Source of the DNA: Alicyclobacillus fructus
Lineage (GTDB): Bacteria; Bacillota; Bacilli; Alicyclobacillales; Alicyclobacillaceae
Direction: 5' to 3'
Length of the DNA stretch: 64,000 bases
Assembly (NCBI RefSeq): GCF_017329605.1
Contig: NZ_JAFMTY010000010.1
Location: 35,726-99,725, forward strand
Shown: piece after piece, positions 27,728-37,640 of the stretch
Layout: the number at the start of each line of letters is the position of its first letter
Position numbering within the stretch: the first letter of the stretch is position 1
Translations under genes and position numbers: made by a program
Notes under the pieces: model-generated
The model's database searches: none
What the model was told of the DNA's origin: nothing
Seen by the model: only the letters and a program-made list of their open reading frames with translations

Positions 27728-30129
27728 CCGCGCGCGTCGCGGAGATCGTGGTCGACGGAACGGCGCTGTTTTTGGACAAGCGCTTCGACTACCTCATTCC
27801 GCCCGGCATGGATGTGACCCCCGGCGTGCGCGTGGTCGTGCCGATGCGCGAGTCCGTGCGATCCGGCATCGTTTGGGCGGTGAAGGCGTCCGCGGAAGCC
27901 GGACAGCTTCGGCCCATCGCGCGCGTGGTGGACCGCGATCCGGTGTTGACACCGCACCAGATGCGGATGGCCGAATGGCTGTGCGATCGCTATGCCGCCA
28001 CGCTTCCCGAGGCTGTGTCCGCCATCCTGCCTGGGGCGTTTCGCGTGCGCGCCCGCAAAGTGCTGGTCGCGGCGCCGGAAGCGTCCATTCCCGATGACGT
28101 GAGGGCTCTGCCGCTGTTTCGCTTCATCGCCGAGTGCGAGCCCGAGTGGCGCGACATCCGGGCGAGATCGAAGGCGGATGAACGCAAGGCGCGGGAGTTC
28201 CTGCGGGCCGGATTTGTCCGCGAAGATCTGCGGGTCGATGAGGCGGTTGGGGAGAAGCGGCAGGCGTACTTGGTGGCGCGTGCGCCGGCCGAAGAACTGC
28301 GGCGCGAAGGGGAACGGCGAAGCCGAAGGGCGCCGCGCCAGAGCGATCTCCTGTTACAGCTCGCCGCCTGTCGCGAACTGATCTGGGACAGGCGCGCGCA
28401 TCCGCCTTCCTCGGTCGCGCCGCTCGTCGAGGCGGGGCTTGTGGAAGTGGCGGAGCGGCGCGTTTCCCGCGATGGCGATCGCGGCGAAGAGGAGCCTTGG
28501 CCCGAGCTCACGCCCTATCAGGCGGCCGCCGTGCGGGCGCTCGCCGAGATGTCCCGGCACGGCCACGGTGTGGCGCTCTTGCACGGCGTGACCGGCAGCG
28601 GCAAGACGGAAGTGTATTTGCACCTGATCCGCGCCGCCATCGAGCAGGACGGGCAGGCGCTTGTGCTCGTGCCGGAGATCGCGCTCACGCCGCAGCTGGT
28701 GCGCCGGTTCCAACGCCGGTTCGGCGGAAAGGTGGCGGTGCTTCATTCGGGGCTGTCGCTCGGCGAACGGCGCGAAGAGTGGACGCGCGTGCTCGCCGGT
28801 GAGGCGAGCGTGGTCATTGGGGCGCGATCGGCGGTGTTCGCGCCGATGCGCAGGCTGCGGCTGGTGGTGATCGACGAGGAACACGAACCTTCGTACAAGC
28901 AGGAGGACGCGCCGCATTACGACGCGCGGGAAGTCGCGCTGTGGCGCGCTCGGGAGGCGGGGGCGCTCGTGGTGCTGGGTTCGGCGACGCCGTCGCTCGC
29001 GTCCATGTATCGGGTGGAGCGCGGCGAGGCCAGGCTTGTCTCCCTCCCCGTGCGAGCCAACGGGAAGCCCTTGCCGCCCGTGGACGTGATCGACATGCGC
29101 GAGGAACTGCGCGCGGGCAATCGCTCCATCTTCAGCCGGCGGCTCGCGGAAGAGCTGGAGCGGACGGTGGCGCAGGGCATGCAGGCCATCCTCTTTTTGA
29201 ATCGGCGCGGGTTCGCGCACGCGGCGCTGTGCCGGGCGTGCGGGCACGGCATGGAATGCCCGCGCTGCGACATCCACCTCACGGTGCACCGCAGATCCCA
29301 CGGCCACGTCCTCATCTGCCATTACTGCGGTCATGAGGAGCCTCTCATCCGCCGCTGTCCCGCCTGCGGCGAGGAGGCGCTCGTGCCGTACGGGTTGGGG
29401 ACGGAGCAGGTGGAACACCATCTGCTGCGGGAGTGGCCGAACCTGCGCGTGCTGCGCATGGATTTCGACACCACGCGCCGCAAGGGGGCGCTTGAGTCGA
29501 TCATCGAGCGGTTTCAGCGGGGCGAGGCGGATGTGCTCGTGGGGACGCAGATGATCGCCAAGGGCCTCGACTTTCCGCGCGTGCGGCTGGTGGGCGTGGT
29601 GGCGGCGGACGCGATGCTCACGCTCCCGGATTACCGGGCGAACGAGCGCGCGTTTCAGTTGCTGACGCAGGTCGCGGGAAGAGCCGGGCGCGCGGATACG
29701 GACGGGATGACGCTCATTCAGACGTATCAGCCCGGGCATCGCGCCATCGAAGCTGCGAGATCGCACGACTACCGCATGTTCTATGAGCGCGAGCGGGAGG
29801 GCCGCGCCTTCTTTCGCTATCCGCCTTTTTGTGAACTGGCGGTCTTTCTGGCCTCGCACACGGAGGAGCGGCTGGCGCACGGCGCCGCGGCGAGATTCGA
29901 GCGGGAGCTGGAGCGTTCTCCGTCTGCTGGCAACTTGACCATCTTGCCGGCGGGGCCAAGCGGCATTCGGCGGATCGATAACGTGTATCGCTATCAGGTT
30001 GTCATCAAGTACGCGGCGTGGCAGGATGTGAAAGAGGACGTCGTGCGCGCGTACCGATTGGTGAAGGAGAAAATGAATCGGCTGGGCGGCTCGGCGGCGC
30101 TCGATGTCAATGCCCAGCGGATTGGATAG
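27724..30129 (+). CDS. priA: Primosomal replication restart helicase PriA
   Basis: 801 residues; DEAH-type 3'–5' helicase that reloads the replisome at stalled forks. N-terminal DNA-binding domain (1–~105), Walker A GVTGSGKTEVYL, DEEH box (VVIDEEHEPSYKQEDAPHY in part), and a zinc domain with four CxxC pairs (CRACG, CPRCD, CHYCG, CPACG). Helicase C-terminal motif is QVAGRAGRAD. ATGA overlap with coaBC. Confidence 0.95.
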   Translation: MTARVAEIVVDGTALFLDKRFDYLIPPGMDVTPGVRVVVPMRESVRSGIVWAVKASAEAGQLRPIARVVDRDPVLTPHQMRMAEWLCDRYAATLPEAVSAILPGAFRVRARKVLVAAPEASIPDDVRALPLFRFIAECEPEWRDIRARSKADERKAREFLRAGFVREDLRVDEAVGEKRQAYLVARAPAEELRREGERRSRRAPRQSDLLLQLAACRELIWDRRAHPPSSVAPLVEAGLVEVAERRVSRDGDRGEEEPWPELTPYQAAAVRALAEMSRHGHGVALLHGVTGSGKTEVYLHLIRAAIEQDGQALVLVPEIALTPQLVRRFQRRFGGKVAVLHSGLSLGERREEWTRVLAGEASVVIGARSAVFAPMRRLRLVVIDEEHEPSYKQEDAPHYDAREVALWRAREAGALVVLGSATPSLASMYRVERGEARLVSLPVRANGKPLPPVDVIDMREELRAGNRSIFSRRLAEELERTVAQGMQAILFLNRRGFAHAALCRACGHGMECPRCDIHLTVHRRSHGHVLICHYCGHEEPLIRRCPACGEEALVPYGLGTEQVEHHLLREWPNLRVLRMDFDTTRRKGALESIIERFQRGEADVLVGTQMIAKGLDFPRVRLVGVVAADAMLTLPDYRANERAFQLLTQVAGRAGRADTDGMTLIQTYQPGHRAIEAARSHDYRMFYEREREGRAFFRYPPFCELAVFLASHTEERLAHGAAARFERELERSPSAGNLTILPAGPSGIRRIDNVYRYQVVIKYAAWQDVKEDVVRAYRLVKEKMNRLGGSAALDVNAQRIG

Positions 30130-30149
30130 TCGACAGGGAGGGACGCGAG

Positions 30150-30653
30150 ATGGCAATTCGCATCATTCGCAAGGGAGAAGATCCGGCGCTGCGGCAGAAG
30201 GCCCAAGTGGTCACGCAGTTCACCCCGGCCATTCACCGGCTCCTGGACGATATGGCGGAGACGATGTACGACGCCGGCGGGATTGGGCTGGCGGCCAACC
30301 AGATCGGCATCTTGAAGCGGCTCGTCGTGATCGACGTGGATCCCAAGGAGGACAGCTTCGCGAAGCGCGCCTGGATCGAGCTTGTGAATCCCGAAATCGT
30401 GGAGCGGCGCGGGGTGCAGCGCGAGCGGGAGGCGTGCCTGTCGCTGCCGGGGCTCTCCGGGGTGGTCGAGCGCGCCGCGTACGTGCGCGTGCGGGCGCAG
30501 AATCGATATGGGGAATTCTTTGAGATCGAGGGGCGGGATCTTTTGGCGCGCTGCCTGCAGCACGAAATCGATCACCTGGATGGCATCCTGTTCACCGACT
30601 ACCTCCGCCCGGAGGAGATTGAGCGTCAGGCGGTCGGAGAGTCGTCGCGATGA
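30150..30653 (+). CDS. def: Peptide deformylase
   Basis: 167 residues; removes the N-formyl group from new proteins. All three motifs are present: GIGLAANQIG, the Cys ligand in ACLSLPGL (usual ECLSLP, here preceded by EA), and HEIDHLDG with two His ligands and the catalytic Glu. ATG at 30150 follows AGGGAGGG. It overlaps fmt by four bases; together they handle formylation and its removal. Confidence 0.95.
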   Translation: MAIRIIRKGEDPALRQKAQVVTQFTPAIHRLLDDMAETMYDAGGIGLAANQIGILKRLVVIDVDPKEDSFAKRAWIELVNPEIVERRGVQREREACLSLPGLSGVVERAAYVRVRAQNRYGEFFEIEGRDLLARCLQHEIDHLDGILFTDYLRPEEIERQAVGESSR

Positions 30654-31594
30654 CGGTGCGCGCGGTCTTTCTGGGCACGCCGGATTTCGCGGTTCCGAGT
30701 CTGGAGGCGCTGTGCCGGCTTGGCTACGAAGTGGTCGTGATCACGCAGCCGGATCGACCGCGGGGAAGGTCGCGGCAACTCGCGCCGCCGCCTGTGAAGG
30801 CCCGCGCCCTGGAGCTCGGCCTTCCCGTCTGGCAACCTGAGCGGCTGCGCGACGTCATGGAGGACATTCGCCGGTTCGCGCCGGATGTGTTGGTCACCGC
30901 GGCGTTCGGCAAGATCCTGAGCGAGGCCCTGTTGAACCTGCCGCGCGTCGGGGCGGTCAACGTGCACGCCTCGCTCCTTCCGCGTTGGCGGGGCGCCGCG
31001 CCCATTCAGCGCGCCATTTGGGCCGGCGACGCGGAGACAGGGATCACCCTGATGCAGATGGTGCGCGAGCTCGACGCGGGGCCCATTTTGGCGCAGGCGC
31101 GCGTGGCCATCGAGCCGACCGATACGGCCGGATCGCTGCACGACAAACTGGCCGCGCTCGGCGGCGAAGTCTGCGCGCGCTATCTTCCGCAATATATCGC
31201 GGGCGATCTCGCCCCTATCCCGCAACCTGCGGACGGCGTCACGTATGCGGAGAAGCTCACGCGCGAGGACGAGTGGATCGATTGGACGCGCTCTGCGGCC
31301 GAGATCGACCGGCAGGTGCGGGCGCTCGCGCCGGTGCCCGGGGCGAGCGCGGCGCTTGTGACGGGCGAAGAGCTGAAGATCCTCTCGGGGCGGCCGCTCG
31401 ACTTGGGTCCGTTCGGCGATCCGGGCGAAATCCGGGCGCGTGGAGATGGGCTGTGGGTGTCGTGTGGCGCAGGGGTGTACGAAATCGCGGAAGTGAAGCC
31501 AAGTGGTCGCCGCGCGATGCCCGCAGGGGCCTTTTGGCGCGGCCTGCGTGGGCAAGCTGTGCGCATGAGGGGGAAGGTGCCGGATGATCGCTGA
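30650..31594 (+). CDS. fmt: Methionyl-tRNA formyltransferase
   Basis: 314 residues, the usual length; formylates initiator Met-tRNA using 10-formyl-THF. Catalytic HxSLLP motif appears as NVHASLLPRWRGAAPIQRAI, and FLGTPDFAVPSLEAL opens the Rossmann domain. The C-terminal tRNA-binding domain starts at about residue 205. Overlaps def (ATGA) and rsmB (11 bases). Confidence 0.95.
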   Translation: MTVRAVFLGTPDFAVPSLEALCRLGYEVVVITQPDRPRGRSRQLAPPPVKARALELGLPVWQPERLRDVMEDIRRFAPDVLVTAAFGKILSEALLNLPRVGAVNVHASLLPRWRGAAPIQRAIWAGDAETGITLMQMVRELDAGPILAQARVAIEPTDTAGSLHDKLAALGGEVCARYLPQYIAGDLAPIPQPADGVTYAEKLTREDEWIDWTRSAAEIDRQVRALAPVPGASAALVTGEELKILSGRPLDLGPFGDPGEIRARGDGLWVSCGAGVYEIAEVKPSGRRAMPAGAFWRGLRGQAVRMRGKVPDDR

Positions 31595-32939
31595 AGGCAG
31601 GCAGCGCGCGTACCAGGCGCTCATCCGCGTCGAACGGGATGGCGCCTATTTGAACCTCGCTCTCCAGCAGGCGCTTGCCGGCGCCGACTTGGACGATCGC
31701 GACCGCGCGCTGGCCACCGAGATCGCGTATGGAACGCTGCGCCGGCAGATCACGCTCGATTGGCTGTTATCGCCGCTCGTGCGCCGGCCCTTGTCGAAGC
31801 TGGACCCCGAGGTGCGCGTCATCCTGCGGATGGGCGCCTACCAAATGTCGTGGCTGACCCGCGTGCCCGCTTACGCGGCGGCGAATGACGCGGTCGAACT
31901 CGCCAAGCGACATCGTCCGCAGGCTGCGCCGTTGGTCAACGCGGTGCTTCGTCGCTACGCCGAGGGCGCGGCGGAATGGGAGGAGAGGCTGCGGCGGGAA
32001 CTCGCGGGCAGGGGCGACGTCGAGCGCTGGTCCGTCCTGTTTAGCGTGCCCGCCTGGATGGTGGAGCGGCTGACGGCCGATCACGGGGCGGAGCGAGCGC
32101 TCGCGGCTCTTCGCTCCATGAACGAGCCCGCGGCCATGTCCCTGCGCGTGAATCGGCTTCGCGCATCCCGCGAGGCAGCCATGGCCCGGCTCGGCGAGGA
32201 GGGCGTTCACGCGACGCCCGCCGTCATCGCGACGGACGGTCTGCGGGTGCAGGGACAGGTGGATGTGACGCGGCTTCGCGCCTATCGCGACGGAGACGTG
32301 ACGATTCAAGACGAGGGCGCGATGCTCGTGGCTCCGTTGCTCCGCCTGGAGCGCGGCATGCGCGCGGCCGATCTGTGCGCGGCGCCGGGCGGCAAGACGA
32401 CGCACATGGCTGAGATCATGGAGGATGAGGGCGAGATCGACGCCTACGACGTGACGGTCGCCAAGGTACGGGCCATCCGCCAACAGGCGGAACGGCTCGG
32501 CCTTCGCAGCATTCACCCAAAGCTTGCCGACGGCAGACGTGTGGAACCCGAAGCGCCTTATGACGCGGTGCTCGTGGACGCGCCCTGCACCGGTCTTGGC
32601 GTGATGCGGCGGCGGCCGGATCTGAGGTATCGGAGGCGCCCGGAAGACGTCAAGGCGTTGGCGCAGCTGCAGCGGGATTTGCTGCGCCGCGCATGCGCCA
32701 TCGTCCGGCCGGGCGGGTGTGTCGTATACTCGACGTGCACGCTGCTCTGGGAGGAAAATGAGGCTGTGGTGCGCGACGTGGCGGGCGATCCGTCTGTCGG
32801 CGTGCGCATCGAGGACGTTTCGGGCGATCTTCCACCTGAACTTGCGATGCGCGGGGGAGACGGTTGCGCGGGATTTTTGCTGTGGCCGGACTGGCACGGG
32901 ACGGACGGTTTTTTCATGGCGCGGCTTCGCCGCGTTTGA
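31584..32939 (+). CDS. rsmB: 16S rRNA (cytosine-967-C5)-methyltransferase RsmB
   Basis: 451 residues. N-terminal NusB-like RNA-binding domain (1–~140) and C-terminal SAM methyltransferase. SAM site AADLCAAPGGKTTHMAEIM; catalytic cysteines in DAPCTGLGVMRRRPD and YSTCTLLWEENE. Modifies C967 (E. coli numbering) of 16S rRNA, inferred from the family. Starts inside the end of fmt. Confidence 0.94.
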   Translation: MIAEGRQRAYQALIRVERDGAYLNLALQQALAGADLDDRDRALATEIAYGTLRRQITLDWLLSPLVRRPLSKLDPEVRVILRMGAYQMSWLTRVPAYAAANDAVELAKRHRPQAAPLVNAVLRRYAEGAAEWEERLRRELAGRGDVERWSVLFSVPAWMVERLTADHGAERALAALRSMNEPAAMSLRVNRLRASREAAMARLGEEGVHATPAVIATDGLRVQGQVDVTRLRAYRDGDVTIQDEGAMLVAPLLRLERGMRAADLCAAPGGKTTHMAEIMEDEGEIDAYDVTVAKVRAIRQQAERLGLRSIHPKLADGRRVEPEAPYDAVLVDAPCTGLGVMRRRPDLRYRRRPEDVKALAQLQRDLLRRACAIVRPGGCVVYSTCTLLWEENEAVVRDVAGDPSVGVRIEDVSGDLPPELAMRGGDGCAGFLLWPDWHGTDGFFMARLRRV

Positions 32940-32967
32940 CAGATGGCATCTGCGGGGAGGTGAGACG

Positions 32968-34014
32968 ATGGTCCACCTGTACAATTTCACGCTTCCGGAA
33001 TTGCGCGACTGGGTGGTGCAAGAGCTCGGTGAGCGGCCGTTTCGAGCGGTTCAGCTCTACGAGTGGATGTACCAAAAGCGCGCCAAGTCGTTCGAAGAAA
33101 TGACGAATCTGCCCAAGTCCCTCCGAGAGCGCCTGAGCCGGATCGCGTATCTAAGGTCCGCCGAGCAAGTCGTCAGGCAGGATTCCAAGGTCGATCCGAC
33201 GACCAAATTTTTGCTCGCGTGGCCGGACGGAGTGACGGTCGAGTCGGTGCTCATGCGCCATCGGTATGGGAACAGCGTCTGCGTCTCCTCCCAGGTTGGG
33301 TGCAAAATGGGGTGCACCTTCTGCGCGTCGACCCTCGGCGGCATGATTCGGCACATGACCGCGGGCGAGATGGTGGAGCAGGTCATGCACAGCCAGGCGC
33401 TCCTGGACGAAGTGGGACAGCGCGTATCCTCCGTCGTGGTCATGGGCTCGGGAGAACCGATGGACAACTACGACCAGGTCATGCGTTTTATCGACATCAT
33501 CACGGATGAACACGGTCTGAATATCGGTCAGCGGCATATCACCGTTTCGACGGTCGGTCTCGTCCCCGGCATCCGCCGCTTGGCCGAAGAAGGCCGGAAC
33601 ATCACGCTCGCGGTCTCGCTGCATGCGCCGAACGACGCGATTCGCAGCCGCATGATGCCCGTCAACAAGGCGTACCCGATTGCCAAGTTGATGGAGGCAT
33701 GTCATGATTACTATCGAAAAACGGGCCGCCGGATCTCGTTCGAATATGCGCTCGTGGCGGGCGAGAACGACAGCCTGGATTGCGCCAAGGAGCTGGCGGA
33801 TTTGCTCAAGGGTTTGCCATGCCACGTGAACCTGATTCCTGTCAACTACGTGCCTGAGCGCGGGTATCGGCGCACCGACAGGAAGCAGATTTTCGCGTTT
33901 TGGCGCGCGCTGTTGGACGCGGGCGTGAATGCCACCATTCGCCGCGAGATGGGTCACGACATCGCGGCGGCATGTGGGCAGCTTCGCGCCCAGTACGCGA
34001 ACCGGCAAGCCTGA
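32968..34014 (+). CDS. rlmN: Dual-specificity 23S rRNA / tRNA adenine-C2 methyltransferase RlmN
   Basis: 348 residues; radical SAM enzyme methylating A2503 of 23S rRNA and A37 of some tRNAs. The 4Fe-4S motif is CKMGCTFCAS. The second catalytic cysteine is near the C-terminus in GHDIAAACGQLR. GSGEPMDNY and SLHAPNDAIRSRMMPVN are RlmN blocks. ATG at 32968 behind GGGGAGGTGAG. 28 bases after rsmB. Confidence 0.95.
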   Translation: MVHLYNFTLPELRDWVVQELGERPFRAVQLYEWMYQKRAKSFEEMTNLPKSLRERLSRIAYLRSAEQVVRQDSKVDPTTKFLLAWPDGVTVESVLMRHRYGNSVCVSSQVGCKMGCTFCASTLGGMIRHMTAGEMVEQVMHSQALLDEVGQRVSSVVVMGSGEPMDNYDQVMRFIDIITDEHGLNIGQRHITVSTVGLVPGIRRLAEEGRNITLAVSLHAPNDAIRSRMMPVNKAYPIAKLMEACHDYYRKTGRRISFEYALVAGENDSLDCAKELADLLKGLPCHVNLIPVNYVPERGYRRTDRKQIFAFWRALLDAGVNATIRREMGHDIAAACGQLRAQYANRQA

Positions 34015-34063
34015 GGCGGAGCAGACCCTGGATGAGGCTCGGTTCGGGAGTCGAGGTGTTGAG

Positions 34064-34825
34064 ATGATTTACGCGGCGAAATCTCATATCGGGCTGGTGC
34101 GCACGATGAATCAGGACGGCTACGGGGTCGTGGACAACCTGCCCGTGGGCGTGCTGTTCGTGGTTGCCGACGGCATGGGGGGACCGCAAGCGGGAGATGT
34201 GGCCAGCCGAATCGCCGTGGAACGGGTGACCGAGTACGTCGGCCGGCATTTGTCGGTCGATGCCAATCCTCAGGAGGTCGTCCTGTCGGCCATCGCGGAC
34301 GCGAACGATGAAATCTACAGGCAAGCGACCGCGGTGCCGGCGTACGCGGGCATGGGCACCACCATCGTGTGCGCGCTGGCGCTTTCCGACAAGATCGTGG
34401 TGGCTCACGTGGGCGACAGCCGCGCCTACGCGTTGACCGGCGGAGCGTTTCGCCAGGTGACCGAAGATCACAGCCTCGTGGCCGAACTGGTTCGCCGCGG
34501 TCATCTGTCCGCTTCGGAGGCGAGACACCATCCGCAGCGGAATATTGTGACGAGATCGCTCGGCACCGAGCCTGTGAGTCTTCCCGATTTGACCGAGTTG
34601 CCCTGGGCGGAGGGCGACGTGTTGCTCCTGTGTTCGGATGGACTTTCGAATTTCGTCGAGGACGATGAGATCAGGTCGTTTTTGGAGCAGGCGCGCGATG
34701 CGCGTGCGACGCGCGACGTATCGGCGACTGTCGAAGGGATGATTCAGCTGGCGCTCGACCGGGGCGGGACGGATAATGTCACCGCACTTGTCGCTGTGCA
34801 TCGAGAGGAGGACACCATCGGATGA
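34064..34825 (+). CDS. prpC: PP2C-type Ser/Thr phosphatase PrpC (Stp)
   Basis: 253 residues; Mg/Mn-dependent phosphatase that reverses PrkC phosphorylation. PP2C metal motifs: MNQDGYGVV, VADGMGGPQAG, HVGDSRAYAL, CSDGLSNFVEDDE and GGTDNVTALV. The ATG at 34064 is chosen over an open frame starting at 33929 inside rlmN. Overlaps prkC by four bases. Confidence 0.94.
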   Translation: MIYAAKSHIGLVRTMNQDGYGVVDNLPVGVLFVVADGMGGPQAGDVASRIAVERVTEYVGRHLSVDANPQEVVLSAIADANDEIYRQATAVPAYAGMGTTIVCALALSDKIVVAHVGDSRAYALTGGAFRQVTEDHSLVAELVRRGHLSASEARHHPQRNIVTRSLGTEPVSLPDLTELPWAEGDVLLLCSDGLSNFVEDDEIRSFLEQARDARATRDVSATVEGMIQLALDRGGTDNVTALVAVHREEDTIG

Positions 34826-36753
34826 CGGCGCGCGCGCTCGGGGGTCGATACCGTCTCGAGCAGAAAATCGGCGAAGGCGGAATGGCGGTGGTGTATCGCG
34901 CCATCGATACCCTGCTCGACCGCACGGTAGCCGTCAAAATGCTGCGCAGCCAGTATGCGGAGGACGAGGAGTTCGTTCGCCGTTTTCGTCAGGAGGCGCA
35001 GGCCGCTGCGCGTCTGTCCCATCCGAACATCGTCAATGTGTACGACGTGGGCGTCGAGGACGGTCAACAGTACATCGTCATGGAGTATGTCGACGGACCG
35101 ACGCTCAAGGACGTGATTCTCGAGCGCGCGCCGCTTCCGGTCGAAGAAGTGATCCGGATCAGCCGGCAGATCTGTTCTGCTCTGCAGCATGCGCACGAGT
35201 TGCACGTGGTTCATCGGGACATCAAGCCGCACAACATCCTCCTGACCAAGAGCGGCCAGGTCAAGGTGGCGGACTTCGGCATCGCGCGGGCTGCGACAGG
35301 GCAGACCATCGCACACCGACAGGCCACGACGGTGTTGGGATCGGTCCATTACTTTTCTCCTGAGCAGGCGCGGGGCGGCCCGACGGATGCCAAGAGCGAC
35401 ATCTATTCGCTCGGTGTCGTCATGTACGAAATGCTGACGGGCAAACTTCCGTTTGAAGGAGACTCGCCTGTCAGCGTCGCGCTGAAGCACTTGCGCGAGC
35501 CCTTTGTCGAGCCGCGGGAGATCAACAAAGACATTCCGCAGAGCGTGGAGAACATCGTTCTGCGGTGTCTGGTGAAGGAACCGGAAGGCCGCTATCCCAA
35601 CATGGCTGCGGTCATGGCCGATCTCGACGTTGCGCTCGCGCGCCCTGACGTGCCCAAGTTCGCGCCATCCGAAGGAATGGACGACAAGACCATCGTGGTG
35701 CCCGCCATGGGCGATCGCTTGAGCGAGGCGCTCAAATCCGCACAGGTGCAGGGAGAGCGTTCGGCCGCTCCGAGCTCGCGCGCGTCCAAGCCTCCCATGG
35801 CTCCATGGAAACGAGCGAGTCTCATCGCGGGCATTGTGGTATTGTCCCTCGCCGCGCTCGGCTTTGGCAGCTACGCAGCCATTGTCATCGTGACGCGGCT
35901 GTTGACCGTGCCGAACGTGGAGGTGCCTTCTGTCGTTGGCAAACCCGTGGCGTCGGCCGTGGCGACGCTTGAGGCCGCAGGGTTTTCCAAACAGCAAATT
36001 CAGGAGAAGTTTGAGCCAAATCTCAAGGCTGCGTCGGGCATCGTCTATCAACAGTCCCCCGCGGGAAATACTCAGGTCAAAAAAACGAGGGACATCACCT
36101 TGTATGTGAGTCAGGGCGCGCCGAAGGTGGCGGTCCCCGACGTGACGAACGAACCTTTGGATCAGGCCAAACAGGCGCTCACCAGTGCTGGCTTTTCGGC
36201 TGACAACATCGTCGTTCAGACGGACACGAGCACATCGGTTCCGTCGGGCGACGTCATCTCGAGCGATCCGGCGCCCGGCACCCAAGTGCCCATCACGTCC
36301 AAGATTACGCTCACGGTCAGCCAACAACAGTACGTGACGGTGCCCAAACTTGTGGGTCTGACGCTTCAGCAGGCCGAGGCCGCCATCCAGGCGGCAGGGC
36401 TGACGCTCGGCACCGTGACGCCGAGCGATCTCGCCAGCCAAAATCCCCTGGTTTCCTACGCGTATCCGTACATCCAGGGAGACCGGGTGCCGGTGGGTTC
36501 GACCATCAATCTCTACGTCGTGCCTAACCCAGCCTCCATCCCGCCCTCCAATGGGACGGCAAACGGCACCGGGAATTCGGTGGACAACGGGACGGAAAAC
36601 GGAACCGCGAACGCATCGCCGGACAACAGTTCCGCTGGGAACACGACGGCTGGCGTGACTGGCAACGCCGTGGCGCCCACGGTCGAGACCGCGCCTGCCC
36701 CGCAGCCGCCGGGCAAGTCGGCGCCAGGCCAATTGAAGCATGACGGGCATTGA
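34822..36753 (+). CDS. prkC: Membrane Ser/Thr kinase PrkC with PASTA repeats
   Basis: 643 residues. Cytoplasmic kinase domain (~8–270): glycine loop IGEGGMAVVYRA, Lys in VAVKML, catalytic HRDIKPHNILL, DFGIARA. One membrane segment at ~332–357. Three extracellular PASTA repeats (about 362–430, 431–500, 501–570), each starting with a VP-x-V-like block (VPSVVG, VPDVTN, VPKLVG). PASTA domains bind muropeptides; PrkC signals cell-wall state and wakes spores in B. subtilis. The last ~70 residues are a low-complexity Asn/Gly/Thr tail with four NGT triplets, not a standard part of the family. Confidence 0.94.
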   Translation: MTARALGGRYRLEQKIGEGGMAVVYRAIDTLLDRTVAVKMLRSQYAEDEEFVRRFRQEAQAAARLSHPNIVNVYDVGVEDGQQYIVMEYVDGPTLKDVILERAPLPVEEVIRISRQICSALQHAHELHVVHRDIKPHNILLTKSGQVKVADFGIARAATGQTIAHRQATTVLGSVHYFSPEQARGGPTDAKSDIYSLGVVMYEMLTGKLPFEGDSPVSVALKHLREPFVEPREINKDIPQSVENIVLRCLVKEPEGRYPNMAAVMADLDVALARPDVPKFAPSEGMDDKTIVVPAMGDRLSEALKSAQVQGERSAAPSSRASKPPMAPWKRASLIAGIVVLSLAALGFGSYAAIVIVTRLLTVPNVEVPSVVGKPVASAVATLEAAGFSKQQIQEKFEPNLKAASGIVYQQSPAGNTQVKKTRDITLYVSQGAPKVAVPDVTNEPLDQAKQALTSAGFSADNIVVQTDTSTSVPSGDVISSDPAPGTQVPITSKITLTVSQQQYVTVPKLVGLTLQQAEAAIQAAGLTLGTVTPSDLASQNPLVSYAYPYIQGDRVPVGSTINLYVVPNPASIPPSNGTANGTGNSVDNGTENGTANASPDNSSAGNTTAGVTGNAVAPTVETAPAPQPPGKSAPGQLKHDGH

Positions 36754-36764
36754 GGGGGAGCGCG

Positions 36765-37640
36765 GTGAGAGAAGGGCGTGTGATTCGCGCCATCAGCGGA
36801 TTCTTTGACGTGTTTGACGAAGGATGCGTTCGGCGGTGCCGGGCGCGCGGCGTGTTCAAGGTCAAGGGGACGACGGTTCTGGTGGGGGATTTTGTCCGCT
36901 ACGAACCCGTCGGTTCCCAGGAGGGCATCATACGCGAAGTGCTTCCCCGGCGGACGATGCTCATCCGCCCGCCCATCGCCAACGTCGATCACGTCGTGGT
37001 CGCCTGTTCCTTCGTGACGCCGGATTTGAACTTCTATATGCTTGATAAGACCTTGCTTCAAGCGAGTGTCGCGGGCGTGGAACCAACCGTCGCATTCACC
37101 AAGGCGGACCTGGCGTCGCCCGATCGCGTTTCTGCGACCGTCGAGACCTATCAGCGCCTGGGGTATGAAGCGGTCGCCGTCGCCGCCAAACGCGGCGAAG
37201 GCGTCGCAGTGGTTCGAGCGCGCCTTGTGGGGCGGGTCACGGTGCTCGCGGGACCTTCCGGCGCGGGCAAGTCGACGCTCGCCAACGCCCTGGCGCCGGG
37301 CATCTCGTTCAAGACCGGGGAAGTGAGCGAAAAGATCGGCAGAGGGCGACAGACCACGCGCCATGTCGAACTGGTTCGGCTCGACGACACCACGTGGATC
37401 GCGGATGCGCCAGGGTTCAGCCAATTGCAAATCCCCGTGCCTTCGCGCGAGGTGAGGCTTCACTTTCCGGAATTTCGCGCCTTGGCCGAGGACTGCGCGT
37501 ACCGTGATTGCCTTCACCTGGATGAGGACCACTGCGCCGTCAAGCAAGCGGTGGCGGAGGGGCGGGTGCCCGCCAGTCGCTACGCATCGTACAAACAGTT
37601 GTACGAGGAAGCCCGCGAACAGGAGTTGAGCGCATACTGA
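36765..37640 (+). CDS. rsgA: Ribosome small-subunit biogenesis GTPase RsgA
   Basis: 291 residues; circularly permuted GTPase that checks 30S maturation. OB fold at the N-terminus, G4-like TKADL, then P-loop GPSGAGKSTLANAL, switch TTRHVELV, and DAPGFSQL. C-terminal zinc site CAYRDCLHLDEDHC. GTG start at 36765 behind GAGGGGGAG. Known as cpgA/yloQ in B. subtilis and a PrkC substrate there. One-base overlap with rpe. Confidence 0.94.
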   Translation: MREGRVIRAISGFFDVFDEGCVRRCRARGVFKVKGTTVLVGDFVRYEPVGSQEGIIREVLPRRTMLIRPPIANVDHVVVACSFVTPDLNFYMLDKTLLQASVAGVEPTVAFTKADLASPDRVSATVETYQRLGYEAVAVAAKRGEGVAVVRARLVGRVTVLAGPSGAGKSTLANALAPGISFKTGEVSEKIGRGRQTTRHVELVRLDDTTWIADAPGFSQLQIPVPSREVRLHFPEFRALAEDCAYRDCLHLDEDHCAVKQAVAEGRVPASRYASYKQLYEEAREQELSAY

